A model generated the notes under the pieces. That model saw only the letters and a list, made by a program, of their open reading frames with translations. It had not been told where the DNA came from and did no database searches. Both the position numbers and the translations under genes were made by a program. From Elusimicrobiota bacterium (lineage in GTDB: Bacteria > Elusimicrobiota > Elusimicrobia > UBA1565 > UBA9628): a stretch of 64,000 bases of DNA. The stretch lies in assembly GCA_027451985.1 (NCBI GenBank), contig DAIDHS010000006.1, positions 23,344-87,343 of the forward strand. Direction: 5' to 3'. This document shows positions 26,729 through 35,236 of the stretch, in pieces. The stretch's first letter is position 1. Each line of letters starts with the position of its first letter.

Positions 26729-27555
26729 TGGCGACCGAAAGCGCGCGCGTCAAGGAAGAAAAACTGGCGGAAAAACTGGCCAAGGGCGGCAAGGTGGAAA
26801 CCTTGGAGGAGATGACGGACGAGTACCGCGAACACCTGACCCACCTTATGATGATGCAGGCCGATTCCGAGTTGGCCGGCGCCTTCGGCTACGTTCCCTG
26901 GATCGCCAAGTCTCCGGACATCAAGGAGACGCTTCAGGTCGCGCAGATCGTCAAGGATGAGGTGCGCCACGCGCGCGTGATGTACCGGCTCTTGGAGGGC
27001 ATGGGCGTCGATGTCGATGAGTACTATAAGAAGCACAACTTCAACCTCAGAGTGGAGTCTTCCGACATCGGCACCGAGCGCGTGGCTGACGACAAACGGG
27101 TCAACATCTTCTACTATCCCATCGAGACCTGGTACGACTTCATCATGTTCAACTTCTGCATGGACCGCGGCGCCGGGCACCAGCTGGAGGATTCCCTGCA
27201 CTGCTCTTACAAGCCTTGGTGCGACGCCATGGATGGCATCTTCAAAGAAGAGGCCATGCATATGGCGCACGGCGACCAATGGACCAAGAAGCTTTCCGAA
27301 AACGCCAAGACCCACGGCGAGCTGCAGACCGCGCTGGACAAGTGGTATCCGCGGACCATGAATATCTTCGGGCGCGCCAACTCGCCCAAGAACAAGATAT
27401 ACCGCAAGCTGGGCCTCAAGTCGCGCGACAACGACGAGGTTCGCCAGGCTTTCGCCAAGGAAGTCGCGCAGAAGTGCTCCGAGTTCGGCTTGGGCGTTCC
27501 CAAATGGACGCCCGAAGAGAAGAAGATGACGGAGGAGCCGTTCATCCCCGGCTGA
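26728..27555 (+). CDS. PaaA-like di-iron oxygenase (PaaA/PaaC family)
   Basis: A 275-residue ferritin-like protein of the phenylacetyl-CoA epoxidase PaaA/PaaC family. Candidate iron ligands are Glu48 in DSELAG, Glu78 and His81 in DEVRHA, and Glu175 and His178 in EEAMHMAHG; the segment WYPRTMNIFGRANSPKN matches the PaaA C-terminal region. It is slightly shorter than PaaA (about 310). No PaaB, PaaC or PaaE gene is in the window, so either the partners are elsewhere or this is a self-sufficient variant. Its neighbours resemble PaaF, PaaG and PaaH. Confidence 0.85.
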   Translation: MATESARVKEEKLAEKLAKGGKVETLEEMTDEYREHLTHLMMMQADSELAGAFGYVPWIAKSPDIKETLQVAQIVKDEVRHARVMYRLLEGMGVDVDEYYKKHNFNLRVESSDIGTERVADDKRVNIFYYPIETWYDFIMFNFCMDRGAGHQLEDSLHCSYKPWCDAMDGIFKEEAMHMAHGDQWTKKLSENAKTHGELQTALDKWYPRTMNIFGRANSPKNKIYRKLGLKSRDNDEVRQAFAKEVAQKCSEFGLGVPKWTPEEKKMTEEPFIPG

Positions 27556-27564
27556 GTTGCAGGC

Positions 27565-28638
27565 GTGGTTCAAAAAATTGGCGTTGTCGGTGCAGGGACG
27601 ATGGGCGCGGGCATCGCGCAGATCTGCCTCCAAAAAGGCTTCCCCGTCCTCATTTTTGACAGCTCTCCGGACGCTCTGTGCGCGGCGTCGGGACGAATCA
27701 AGAAAGGCCTTGATGCGGCCGTGGCTCGGGGGAAAATAGCCGCCGAACAAGCTTCGGAGGCGCTGGCGCGCATCGTCTATGGCAAAAAACTGGAAGATTT
27801 GGGCGATTGCGATTTTCTCATCGAAGCCGCAAATGAAAACATCGAAGTAAAGCGGGTCATTATTGAAACCTTGTCCCGCATCTGTCGAACGGCTATTATC
27901 GCAACCAACACCTCGTCCCTTCCAATCGCCAAACTCTCCGAGTTTTGCGCCGCGCCCGAGCGCTTTTTGGGCGTTCATTTCTTCAATCCGCCGGTCGCCA
28001 TGAAGCTCGTTGAAATGATCAACGGGCCGAAAACTTCCGAGGAGACGCGATTGGCCTCCTGGACTTTCGTGGAAAAAGGCCTTAGCCGCGTGCCCGTTTC
28101 GGCCAAGGACACGCCGGGCTTCATCGTCAATCGTGTGATGCGGCCTTATTACCTGGAATGCCAGAGGGCGGCGCTGGCGGGTTGCAGCATTTCTGCCCTG
28201 GACGGAGCGGCCAAACAGGCGGGATCGCCGCTTGGCCCCTTCGAACTTATGGATTTGATCGGCCTCGATGTGAATTTATCCATCACCAAGGTCATTTACG
28301 AGGCATGCGGAAAACCCGAGCGTTTTAAACCGGTTTCCGTGCAGGAGAAGCTGGTGGCCTCCGGCGCTCTGGGGCGCAAGGCTGGGCGCGGCTTCTACTT
28401 ATATAAGGAAGGCAAGACGGCCGGGGAAAATCCGGCCGCGGCTGCGTTTTTCACGACGGGCGCAGGCTTAACCCCCGAAGCCGGCTGGGAGCGGGTCATC
28501 GGTTCGGTCATCGCCGAGGCCGAACGCGCCTTCGCCGAGGGAGTGGCTTCCAAAGCGGACATCGACACGGCAGTGAAACTGGCTATGAATTTCCCAAAGG
28601 GGCCTTTTGAATGGCGGCAAAAAAGCGCGGCAAAGTAG
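27565..28638 (+). CDS. 3-hydroxyacyl-CoA dehydrogenase (PaaH/Hbd-like)
   Basis: A 357-residue NAD-dependent dehydrogenase. The Rossmann motif is VVGAGTMGAGIAQ; the catalytic histidine is in LGVHFFNPPVAMKLVE, and the C-terminal domain carries DTPGFIVNRV and GSPLGPFELMDLIGLDV. It is longer than simple Hbd proteins (about 285) because part of the second C-terminal domain is retained, as in PaaH-type enzymes. The start is a GTG nine bases after the oxygenase stop. It would oxidise the product of the PaaF-like hydratase. Confidence 0.9.
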   Translation: MVQKIGVVGAGTMGAGIAQICLQKGFPVLIFDSSPDALCAASGRIKKGLDAAVARGKIAAEQASEALARIVYGKKLEDLGDCDFLIEAANENIEVKRVIIETLSRICRTAIIATNTSSLPIAKLSEFCAAPERFLGVHFFNPPVAMKLVEMINGPKTSEETRLASWTFVEKGLSRVPVSAKDTPGFIVNRVMRPYYLECQRAALAGCSISALDGAAKQAGSPLGPFELMDLIGLDVNLSITKVIYEACGKPERFKPVSVQEKLVASGALGRKAGRGFYLYKEGKTAGENPAAAAFFTTGAGLTPEAGWERVIGSVIAEAERAFAEGVASKADIDTAVKLAMNFPKGPFEWRQKSAAK

Positions 28639-28880
28639 GCCTGAAGGCGCGCTTGCCGCGGCGCGGAAGACATCGGCGGAACGATTTAGACGCCAAAACT
28701 TTAGGCGAACTTCTATGCCGGAATCCCGGGGTTATCCGCGTGCTGGATAAATACGGGATTAATTTTTGCGCGTCCTGCTACCTGACCCTTTTCTCGCCCA
28801 TTGAGGATGTGCCCGGATTCCACGCGGTCACGGACAAAAAAAAGTTCCTGGCCGACCTGTGCCGCGCAGCCTCTGAATAA
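28611..28880 (+). CDS. Small CxxC protein, DUF1858-like
   Basis: An 89-residue protein with a basic N-terminus (about 25 residues) and a helical domain containing LLCRNPGVIRVLDKYGINFCASCYL. The helix-turn with a CxxC pair resembles DUF1858 / ScdA-N-type disulfide domains that occur beside iron or redox enzymes. The match is by pattern only. Its ATG lies inside the end of the dehydrogenase gene (28-base overlap) after AAAGGGG, so it belongs to the oxygenase operon and may serve iron insertion or redox. The stop touches the stop of the convergent gene with no spacer. Confidence 0.7.
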   Translation: MAAKKRGKVGLKARLPRRGRHRRNDLDAKTLGELLCRNPGVIRVLDKYGINFCASCYLTLFSPIEDVPGFHAVTDKKKFLADLCRAASE

Positions 28881-29330
28881 TCATCCGTCCGGATGCATCC
28901 GGACGTGGCGGCGCATCATGCAGTCGTCGGAAACCACCAGCAGCCCGGCTTGGCGCGCCAAGCCCTCTCCTTCTGGATGCGTGATTGCGTCCTGCAGCCA
29001 AAGGGCTTTAGCCTTGAACCGGATGGCGTCCTTGATGATGGGGAGAACTTCTTCGGGACGGCGAAAGACCTCCACCACATCCACGGCCTCCGGAATCTCG
29101 GATAAATTGGGATAGCATTTCTCTCCCAAAATCTCCTTGTGCCCGGGGTTGACCGGAATGATCCGGTAGCCGCGCTCTTTGAGATACGCCGCGACGTAGT
29201 GGCTGGGGCGCTCGGGCTTGGGCGAGCAGCCTACCACCGCGATGGTCTTCATTGCGAAGATTTTCTTGATGACGTCATCCGTGCCCTGGTTTTGGGACGG
29301 GATCCGGCAGGCGGGATTTTGCGCGTCCAT
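28881..29330 (-). CDS. CoA-binding domain protein (YccU-like)
   Basis: A 149-residue Rossmann-fold protein of the CoA-binding family related to YccU and to the N-terminal part of ADP-forming acyl-CoA synthetases. Visible features are TIAVVGCSPKPERPSHYVAAYL, IIPVNPGHKEILGEKCYP and the LWLQDAITHPEG segment near the end. The exact function is not known. The ATG follows GGAGGAGG one base after the stop of the EamA permease gene, so both are in one operon. Confidence 0.88.
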   Translation of the reverse strand: MDAQNPACRIPSQNQGTDDVIKKIFAMKTIAVVGCSPKPERPSHYVAAYLKERGYRIIPVNPGHKEILGEKCYPNLSEIPEAVDVVEVFRRPEEVLPIIKDAIRFKAKALWLQDAITHPEGEGLARQAGLLVVSDDCMMRRHVRMHPDG

Positions 29331-29331
29331 G

Positions 29332-30270
29332 TCAGTCCTCCTCCATGATGGCCGAGCGCCGTGGCGCCCATGAAAGTTTAGGAAGCAGTTCCGTCGCCAG
29401 GATGCCGGAGATGACCAGCAACGCGCCTAGGATCTGCCTCGGATCTAAGCGCTCTCCGTAAAACAGATAGGAAAACATCCAGGCGAAAACGGGTTCCAGG
29501 GCCATAAGCAGAACGGCGGTCGTGGCCGGAAGAATCTCCTGCGCGTAGGACTGGGCGGTGAAGGCCAGGGAGGTCCCCAAGACCGCGGTTATGCCGAGAG
29601 CGAGGGCGACCGTCGGGCTCCACGCCAATTTGGCGGTTTCGAAGGCCGGGCCCGTGCAGGCCATCAGGAGCGCGGCCGCGCCGACTTGGACGAGCCCCAT
29701 GTGCTCATATCGGACGCTTCTGGCGTATTTGGCCAGAACGACGATTTGCAGGGCGAAAAAAAGAGCTCCGATGAGCGTCAGATAGTCGCCGCGGCCCATG
29801 CCGGAAAACAAGGCGCCCAGGGCTGCGCGCCGCGGCAGGGTCAAGAGAGCGAGTCCGGCGAGCGCCGCGGCCGATCCGATGAACGCGCTCGGGCTCGGAG
29901 GAACGCCCTCTTCGGCGCGCAAAGGCGGGAAAAGAAGCAGGACCGGGACCAGGGCGACGGCTAAGCCCGTGATGAAGGCGGATTTGGACGGAGTGGTCAG
30001 CCGCAAGCCTTCCGTTTGGAATTGGTAGCCCAAACCGAGGCAAAAGCCGACCAAAGAGCCCCGGACCAGGGTCCGGCGGTCGATTGCCCAAAGCTGCTTC
30101 CAGTAGACCGCGGCCAGGACGAAAAACGCCAGCGCCATGCGCAGGAAGTTGAATAGGAGAGGAGAGATGCCGGCCAGCGCGTCTTTGACGAGGACGAAGG
30201 TCGAGCCCCAGACCAAGACGACGTCCAGCAAAACGACGTGAGCCAGAAGGCTCGGAGACCGCTCCTTCAT
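29332..30270 (-). CDS. EamA/DMT-family permease
   Basis: A 312-residue membrane protein with ten predicted spans in two EamA repeats (WGSTFVLVKDALAGISPLLFN at the start of the first; YLTLIGALFFALQIVVLAKYA at the start of the second). The drug/metabolite transporter superfamily exports amino acids, metabolites or toxic compounds, but the substrate cannot be told. I use the ATG at 30270, one codon after the GTG of the track, because TATAAT ends six bases upstream. Confidence 0.9.
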   Translation of the reverse strand: MKERSPSLLAHVVLLDVVLVWGSTFVLVKDALAGISPLLFNFLRMALAFFVLAAVYWKQLWAIDRRTLVRGSLVGFCLGLGYQFQTEGLRLTTPSKSAFITGLAVALVPVLLLFPPLRAEEGVPPSPSAFIGSAAALAGLALLTLPRRAALGALFSGMGRGDYLTLIGALFFALQIVVLAKYARSVRYEHMGLVQVGAAALLMACTGPAFETAKLAWSPTVALALGITAVLGTSLAFTAQSYAQEILPATTAVLLMALEPVFAWMFSYLFYGERLDPRQILGALLVISGILATELLPKLSWAPRRSAIMEED

Positions 30271-30276
30271 CACCTT

Positions 30277-30299
30277 ATTATAAACCCTTTTGATATGAT
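30277..30299. promoter_or_regulatory. Divergent promoter pair, EamA permease / ICMT
   Basis: Minus-strand TATAAT (30282-30277) ends six bases before the permease ATG. Plus-strand TGATATGAT (30291-30299) ends six bases before the methyltransferase ATG at 30306. The two -10 elements are only 11 bases apart, and both mRNAs are predicted to be leaderless. Confidence 0.6.
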
Positions 30300-30305
30300 G
30301 GCGTT

Positions 30306-30848
30306 ATGGAGTTTTGGATTCCGAACGCGCTCGTATTCGTCATTCTGGCCGTCGAGCTGCTGACTATGAACCGGCGCGAGGGGACCGTGCGCAAGGACGC
30401 CTTCTCCTACCAGATCGCGGCCGCCGGATTCTTCGTCGGCTACTTTTCCGCCTTCGCGCTGCGTCGGTGCCCGCCGCTTCTGGGCTCGTGGGCCGTGCTC
30501 GCCGGCACGGCGCTGGCCTTGCCCGGGACGGCCTTCCGCTTTTGGTCCATCCGGAGCTTGGGGGAGTATTTCACGCGCGTGGTCCAGGTATCCCCGGATC
30601 AAAAAGTCGTGGAGGCGGGGCCCTACCGCTATATCCGCCACCCTTCATATTCGGGCAGCATCGCGGCTTCTTTGGGAGTGGCGCTGTCCCTGCGCTCCAC
30701 GGTTTCTCTGGGGTGCATGATGATCCCCATCCTGGCCGGACTGGGCTATCGCATTAAAGTCGAAGAACGCGCTTTGGCGGAATCTCTCGGCGAACCCTAC
30801 AAGGCCTACATGAGACGGACCAAGCGGCTCATTCCTTTGGTCTGGTGA
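30306..30848 (+). CDS. ICMT-like isoprenylcysteine / phospholipid methyltransferase family protein
   Basis: A 180-residue integral membrane methyltransferase-like protein with four or five spans. The SAM-binding signature is GPYRYIRHPSYSG (about residues 104-116) and the C-terminal RIKVEERALAESLGEPYKAYMRRTKRLIP is typical. Bacterial members methylate isoprenoid or lipid substrates, but most are uncharacterised. It is followed 11 bases later by a glycosyltransferase, which hints at an envelope role. No ribosome binding site precedes the ATG. Confidence 0.87.
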   Translation: MEFWIPNALVFVILAVELLTMNRREGTVRKDAFSYQIAAAGFFVGYFSAFALRRCPPLLGSWAVLAGTALALPGTAFRFWSIRSLGEYFTRVVQVSPDQKVVEAGPYRYIRHPSYSGSIAASLGVALSLRSTVSLGCMMIPILAGLGYRIKVEERALAESLGEPYKAYMRRTKRLIPLVW

Positions 30849-30859
30849 GCTTTTAAACG

Positions 30860-31972
30860 ATGAGCGATCCGGGCAAAGCGGAGAAGTTGGGGCGGCGGCT
30901 GGTGGACGGCCTCTTATCCGCCGTTTTGCCTGAAAAGGAAAAAGTTCCCGCCGAAACCGTGCGCGATGTCCTGGCCAAGCCAGGCGCCTGCGCGCTTTTC
31001 CTCTTCGAGAGAAGCCGGATGGGCGACGTCCTTCTGCAGACTCCGGTGCTTGCCAATCTCAAAGCGTCCTTCCCGGGTTTGAGATTATGCGCCGTGGCCA
31101 GAGGCTACAACGCTCCGGCTTTGGCCGAGCATCCGGATTTAGAGCGCCTGCTGGTTTTTCCGGACGCAGGGCTCGGCAAACCGGGCCAGCTTCTGAAGTT
31201 CTGGCGAGAATTCCGCCGTCCATGGGACGTGGTCTTCGTCATGAGCGCGGGCGGCGCGTCTTTGACCTCGGCGCTCCTGGCCAGGCTTTCGGGCGCGCGA
31301 TTAATTGCGGGCCCCGGCACGGAGATTTTCGGCAAGCCCTACAGCCGCATTTTTTACAGTTGGGAGTCCCAGCCCATTCCGGCGCGAGGATCCCGAGTCG
31401 ACGCAAACTTGAGAATTTTGGGGGCTCTGGGCGTCCGCATCGGGTCGCGCCGCCTGCGCGCAGGATTTTCCAGCTCCGGCGAAGCAAAAGCGTGGGACTT
31501 TGCGCAAAGCCTGGGCGGGTCGGGCCCTATCGCCGCGATTCATCCAGGAGGAGCGGCGCACCTTTCCGGCCGCATCGCCGCGCCGGAACTCTTCGCCTCC
31601 GTCGCTAAGTCCTTGAACAAAGCGGGCGTGCGCGTCGTGGCGGTCAAGGGACCGAACGAAGCGGAGTCGGTCAGCAGGCTGAAGGCGCTTGCTGGCTTGG
31701 AACTACCCGTCGCGGCTCTCGATCTGGACGGCCTCAAGGCCTTCTTCTCCATGGCGCGCCTGCTGGTCTCCAACGACGGCGGGACCATGCATCTGGCCGC
31801 GGCTATGGGCGCTTCCGTCCTGGCGCTGTTCTCGGCGACGGATCCGGAGGTTTGGGCCTCCGAGGGGGTGGTCCCCGTTGATTTGCGCGGCCGTGATTGG
31901 CGGGCCGCCGAGATCGAGGTGACGGGTTTGGCCCTTAAGCTGATTGAGCCGCGTGCTCCTGCGGCGTCTTAA
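30860..31972 (+). CDS. Glycosyltransferase family 9 (heptosyltransferase-like)
   Basis: A 370-residue GT-B glycosyltransferase of family 9, which normally adds heptose to the lipopolysaccharide core. The N-terminal domain contains RSRMGDVLLQTPVLANLKASFP and the C-terminal domain AAIHPGG and LLVSNDGGTMHLAAAMGASVLALF, the nucleotide-sugar site. The acceptor is unknown. Its presence together with MsbA supports an outer membrane. The 3' end overlaps the convergent lipB by 38 bases. Confidence 0.9.
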   Translation: MSDPGKAEKLGRRLVDGLLSAVLPEKEKVPAETVRDVLAKPGACALFLFERSRMGDVLLQTPVLANLKASFPGLRLCAVARGYNAPALAEHPDLERLLVFPDAGLGKPGQLLKFWREFRRPWDVVFVMSAGGASLTSALLARLSGARLIAGPGTEIFGKPYSRIFYSWESQPIPARGSRVDANLRILGALGVRIGSRRLRAGFSSSGEAKAWDFAQSLGGSGPIAAIHPGGAAHLSGRIAAPELFASVAKSLNKAGVRVVAVKGPNEAESVSRLKALAGLELPVAALDLDGLKAFFSMARLLVSNDGGTMHLAAAMGASVLALFSATDPEVWASEGVVPVDLRGRDWRAAEIEVTGLALKLIEPRAPAAS

Positions 31973-32567
31973 ACGATTCTTTGAACGCTTCGGCGGCTGT
32001 GTACGCGGCCGCGGCGACCGAAATCGGGTGGCCCGCGAGCTTGGAAAGAGTGCTCATTTGCTCTGGCTCAAGTCGGCAGGGGTTGATGCGGTAAAATGGG
32101 GAGAGCTCGCAGTCGACGTTGAGCGCGAAGCCGTGGTAAGAGACGTTTCGGCGCACGGCCACGCCGATGGAGGCGATTTTCCGGCCGCGGCACCACACAC
32201 CGGTGAATCCCGCGACGGTTTCGGCCGCAAGGCCGAAGCGCGCGCAGATCCGGATAAGCGCGCTTTCAATGAGACGGAGATGGTCGACCGCGCCCAGCCC
32301 GCGCTCCCCTAAGTGCATGATGGGGTATCCCACCAGTTGACCCGGACCGTGATAAGTGGTGTCGCCGCCGCGCTCGATGACGTAATAGGGGTGGGGCAGT
32401 CCCGGCGGCGGAACGTCGCGGGAGGATGCTCCGCAGGTATAGACCGGCGGGTGCTCTAAAAGAAGAAGCGTGTCCGCAATCAGCCCTTGGGACCGCTCGT
32501 CCGCGAGCCGCTTTTGCAGAGCCCAGGCCTTGGCGAATTCAACCGTGCCCAGGAAACGGACGTCCAT
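31935..32567 (-). CDS. lipB: Lipoyl(octanoyl) transferase
   Basis: A 210-residue enzyme that moves octanoate from acyl carrier protein to the lipoyl domains of 2-oxoacid dehydrogenases. The motif RGGDTTYHGPGQLVGYP is complete, the catalytic lysine is in GRKIASIGVAV and the catalytic cysteine in RINPCRLEP. The start is the ATG at 32567, eight bases from the lpdA stop; the longer track frame runs into lpdA. It is the last gene of the dehydrogenase operon whose E2 subunit it should modify, with lipA in the same operon. Confidence 0.94.
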   Translation of the reverse strand: MDVRFLGTVEFAKAWALQKRLADERSQGLIADTLLLLEHPPVYTCGASSRDVPPPGLPHPYYVIERGGDTTYHGPGQLVGYPIMHLGERGLGAVDHLRLIESALIRICARFGLAAETVAGFTGVWCRGRKIASIGVAVRRNVSYHGFALNVDCELSPFYRINPCRLEPEQMSTLSKLAGHPISVAAAAYTAAEAFKESFKTPQEHAAQSA

Positions 32568-32575
32568 CGCGCGCC

Positions 32576-33982
32576 TCAGCGCTTGACGGGCGGCAGGATA
32601 TGCACGGCCTGTCCCACGCAAGCCTCGGCGGCGTCGACAATGGACTCGCAGAGGGTCGGGTGGGGGTGAATGGCTTCGGCGATGTCTTCGATGGTGGCCT
32701 TCAACTTGACCGCCAGGCAACCTTCCCCAATGAGGTCCGACGCGCTGGCGCCCACAATGGCGACGCCCAGGACCTCGCGCGTCTCTTTGTCCGCGACGAC
32801 CTTGTAGAATCCCTCGGGTTTGCCTACGGCTTGGGCGCGCCCCGAGGCGGCAAAAGGAAAGCGTCCGACGATGGGCTCTCGCCCCCGCGCGCGAATCTGC
32901 TCCTCAGTCTCTCCCACGAAGGCGATTTCCGGATCGGTAAAGATGGTCCAGGGCACCGCGCCGATGCCGTGCGTTTGAAAGCCCGCGATGGCCTGCGCCG
33001 CTACGACGGCTTCCTGCGAAGCCTTGTGCGCCAGGTAGGGCGCGCCGACGACGTCCCCGGCCGCGTAGATATGGGGGACGTTGGTCTGGTAGCGCGCGTT
33101 GACCTTGATGTGCCCTTTGGGGTCGGTCTCCACGCCTGCCGCATCCAAACCCAAATCCTTGGTGATGGGAACGCGGCCCACGCTTAAAAGAATTTTGTCG
33201 GCTTCGACGGTTTTTTCACCCTCGGCCGTTTTGACGCGGACCGACAGTCCGGAGCCCGTTTTCTCGTAGCCGAGAGCTTGGGACTTGGTCAGGACCTCGA
33301 TGCCGAGCTTCTGCAGGCTGCGCAGGACGGGCGAAACCATGTCCGAAGGCACTCCAGGTAGGACCTGATCCATGAATTCGATCACGGTCACCTTGGTTCC
33401 GAGCTTGGCGAAGAAAGTTCCGATTTCGAGCCCGATGACGCCTCCGCCGATGACCGCCAGGCGGTTCGGTGCTTCGGAAAGTTCCAACGCCTCCTTCGAG
33501 CTCAGCACGGACTCCCCATCGAATGAAAAGCCGGGAATTTCCGCGGGTCTCGTACCGGTGGAAATAAGCGCGTGAGCAAACTCAATCGTTTCCTCGCCGT
33601 CGGCCTTCGCGATGACGGCGGAGTTGGGGCCGGTCAGTCGCGCGGTCCCCGCTAAGACGTCGACCTTGTTTCCTTTTTCTAGGGACGCGATGCCGCGCAC
33701 AAATCCTCCGACGACGCCGTTCTTCCAGGCTTGCACCTTGGCCCAGTCGATGCCCAGTCCCGATGCGTTCATGCCCAGGGACTGCGCCGCTTTGGGGTGG
33801 TAGTACTCGTCCGCTGCGTGAATGAGGGCCTTGGAGGGGATGCATCCGTAGTTGAGACACTCTCCGCCGAGCTTGTCCTTCTCGACCAGCAGAGTTTTTT
33901 TGCCCAGCTTGCCGAGCTTGATGGCGCCGACGTAGCCGCCGGGCCCCGCGCCGATGACCAAGACGTCCGTGGAAAGAGCCAT
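32576..33982 (-). CDS. lpdA: Dihydrolipoyl dehydrogenase (E3)
   Basis: A 468-residue flavoprotein that reoxidises dihydrolipoyl groups with NAD+. The FAD motif is VIGAGPGGYVGAIKLGKLG, the redox-active disulfide GGECLNYGCIPSK, the NAD motif GGGVIGLEIG and the second FAD motif IYAAGDVV; the C-terminal active-site base is in HPHPTLCES. It is E3 for the complex encoded just upstream (E1, E2) and may also serve other lipoyl enzymes. Confidence 0.95.
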   Translation of the reverse strand: MALSTDVLVIGAGPGGYVGAIKLGKLGKKTLLVEKDKLGGECLNYGCIPSKALIHAADEYYHPKAAQSLGMNASGLGIDWAKVQAWKNGVVGGFVRGIASLEKGNKVDVLAGTARLTGPNSAVIAKADGEETIEFAHALISTGTRPAEIPGFSFDGESVLSSKEALELSEAPNRLAVIGGGVIGLEIGTFFAKLGTKVTVIEFMDQVLPGVPSDMVSPVLRSLQKLGIEVLTKSQALGYEKTGSGLSVRVKTAEGEKTVEADKILLSVGRVPITKDLGLDAAGVETDPKGHIKVNARYQTNVPHIYAAGDVVGAPYLAHKASQEAVVAAQAIAGFQTHGIGAVPWTIFTDPEIAFVGETEEQIRARGREPIVGRFPFAASGRAQAVGKPEGFYKVVADKETREVLGVAIVGASASDLIGEGCLAVKLKATIEDIAEAIHPHPTLCESIVDAAEACVGQAVHILPPVKR

Positions 33983-33986
33983 GGAC

Positions 33987-35183
33987 TTAAAGCAGCGTCT
34001 TCGGGTTCTCGAGCGCCTTGACGAGCGTGTTCATGAACGACGCCGCCTGCGCGCCGTCCGTGACGCGATGGTCGAAGGTGAGGACCAAGTTGGCCATGGT
34101 CCGGATTTGCACCGCGCCGTCCTTGACGATGGGCCGCTCCTGCATCTTCATGACGGCCAGGATGGCGACCTCGGGGTAGTTGATGATGGGCGTGGCGAAG
34201 AGCCCGCCGATGGGCCCGATGTTGGTGATGGTGAACGTCCCTCCGGAGAGTTCCGGGGCCTCGATTTTGCCCGCGCGGGCCTTGTCGGCCAGACGGTGGA
34301 TATCGGAGGCCAGAGTCAGAATGTCCTTCTTGCCCGCGTCCTTGACCACGGGAACCATGAGCCCCGACGGCGTCGAGGCCGCGATGCCGATGTGGTAGTC
34401 GCGCTTATGGATGATGGCGCCCGCCTTCTCGTCCAAGGTCGCGTTGAACTGAGGGAACTCCTTGAAGGTCTTGATGAGCGCCTTGATGATGAAAGGCAGG
34501 TAGGTCAGTTTGACCGATTTTTTCTCGGCTTCGGCTTTCATCTCCTGCCGAAGCTTGACCAGCGCGGTGAAGTCCACCTCGTCCATGTGCGAGACGTGCG
34601 GCACGGCGCGCCAACTCTCGGCCATCTTCTCAGCGGTCTTGCGACGGATGCCGATGAAGGGAATCTGCTCGTCGCCCGCGGCTGCCGCGGCGGGCTTGGC
34701 CGCACCGTTGGCCGCGTGGACGGCCGTTCCGTTGGCCGCGCGGCGCACGTCGTCTTCGGTGATGCGCCCAGCCGGGCCGGTGCCGGAGATTTTGGCCAAG
34801 TCGACTTTCAGATCGGAGGCCAGCTTGCGCACGGCCGGCGTGGCGCTGACGGTGGCCGTGGAGGAGGTTGTCGCCGTGGCGGACTTCGAGGCGGTCTGGG
34901 CCGGCGCAGCGGACGCGGGAGCGGCGGCGGGCTTGGAATCGCCGCCGGCGAGTTCAAAAGTGACCAGCGTCTCGTGGACCTTGACCTTTTCGCCGACTTT
35001 GGCCGCGAGCTTGGCGATTTTGCCGTTCTTGGGACTGGGGATCTCCACCTCGGCCTTGTCGGTCAAAACATTGCAAATGGGATCATTTTCCTTGACCGTG
35101 TCGCCTTCCTTGACGTGCCATTTGACGAGTTCGCCCTCTGTGAGGCCCTCGCCGATGTCCGGCAGCTTGAAATCGTAGTTCAT
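33987..35183 (-). CDS. 2-oxoacid dehydrogenase E2 acyltransferase
   Basis: A 398-residue dihydrolipoamide acyltransferase. It has one N-terminal lipoyl domain with the modified lysine in LTDKAEVEIPSP (about residue 42), an Ala/Pro/Thr linker, a peripheral-subunit binding domain (VRKLASDLKVDLAKISGTGPAGRI), a second Ala-rich linker and a catalytic domain ending in FDHRVTDGA, the HxxxDG active site. The ATG at 35183 follows AAGGAG. Sequence cannot separate pyruvate from branched-chain oxoacid specificity with certainty. Confidence 0.92.
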   Translation of the reverse strand: MNYDFKLPDIGEGLTEGELVKWHVKEGDTVKENDPICNVLTDKAEVEIPSPKNGKIAKLAAKVGEKVKVHETLVTFELAGGDSKPAAAPASAAPAQTASKSATATTSSTATVSATPAVRKLASDLKVDLAKISGTGPAGRITEDDVRRAANGTAVHAANGAAKPAAAAAGDEQIPFIGIRRKTAEKMAESWRAVPHVSHMDEVDFTALVKLRQEMKAEAEKKSVKLTYLPFIIKALIKTFKEFPQFNATLDEKAGAIIHKRDYHIGIAASTPSGLMVPVVKDAGKKDILTLASDIHRLADKARAGKIEAPELSGGTFTITNIGPIGGLFATPIINYPEVAILAVMKMQERPIVKDGAVQIRTMANLVLTFDHRVTDGAQAASFMNTLVKALENPKTLL

Positions 35184-35236
35184 GGCAGCTCCTTGCGAAT
35201 GGATTTCCAACGTCCTGATTTTATCAAAAGGCTTCG

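Noticed and set aside
26671-27978. 435-residue minus-strand ORF
   Set aside because: It lies opposite the PaaA-like and PaaH-like genes, both of which have clear motifs and operon spacing.
31860-31972. Possible frameshift at the lipB/glycosyltransferase overlap
   Set aside because: Both proteins end with family-typical sequence before the overlap, and similar overlaps occur at other convergent pairs here, so a sequencing error is not needed to explain it.
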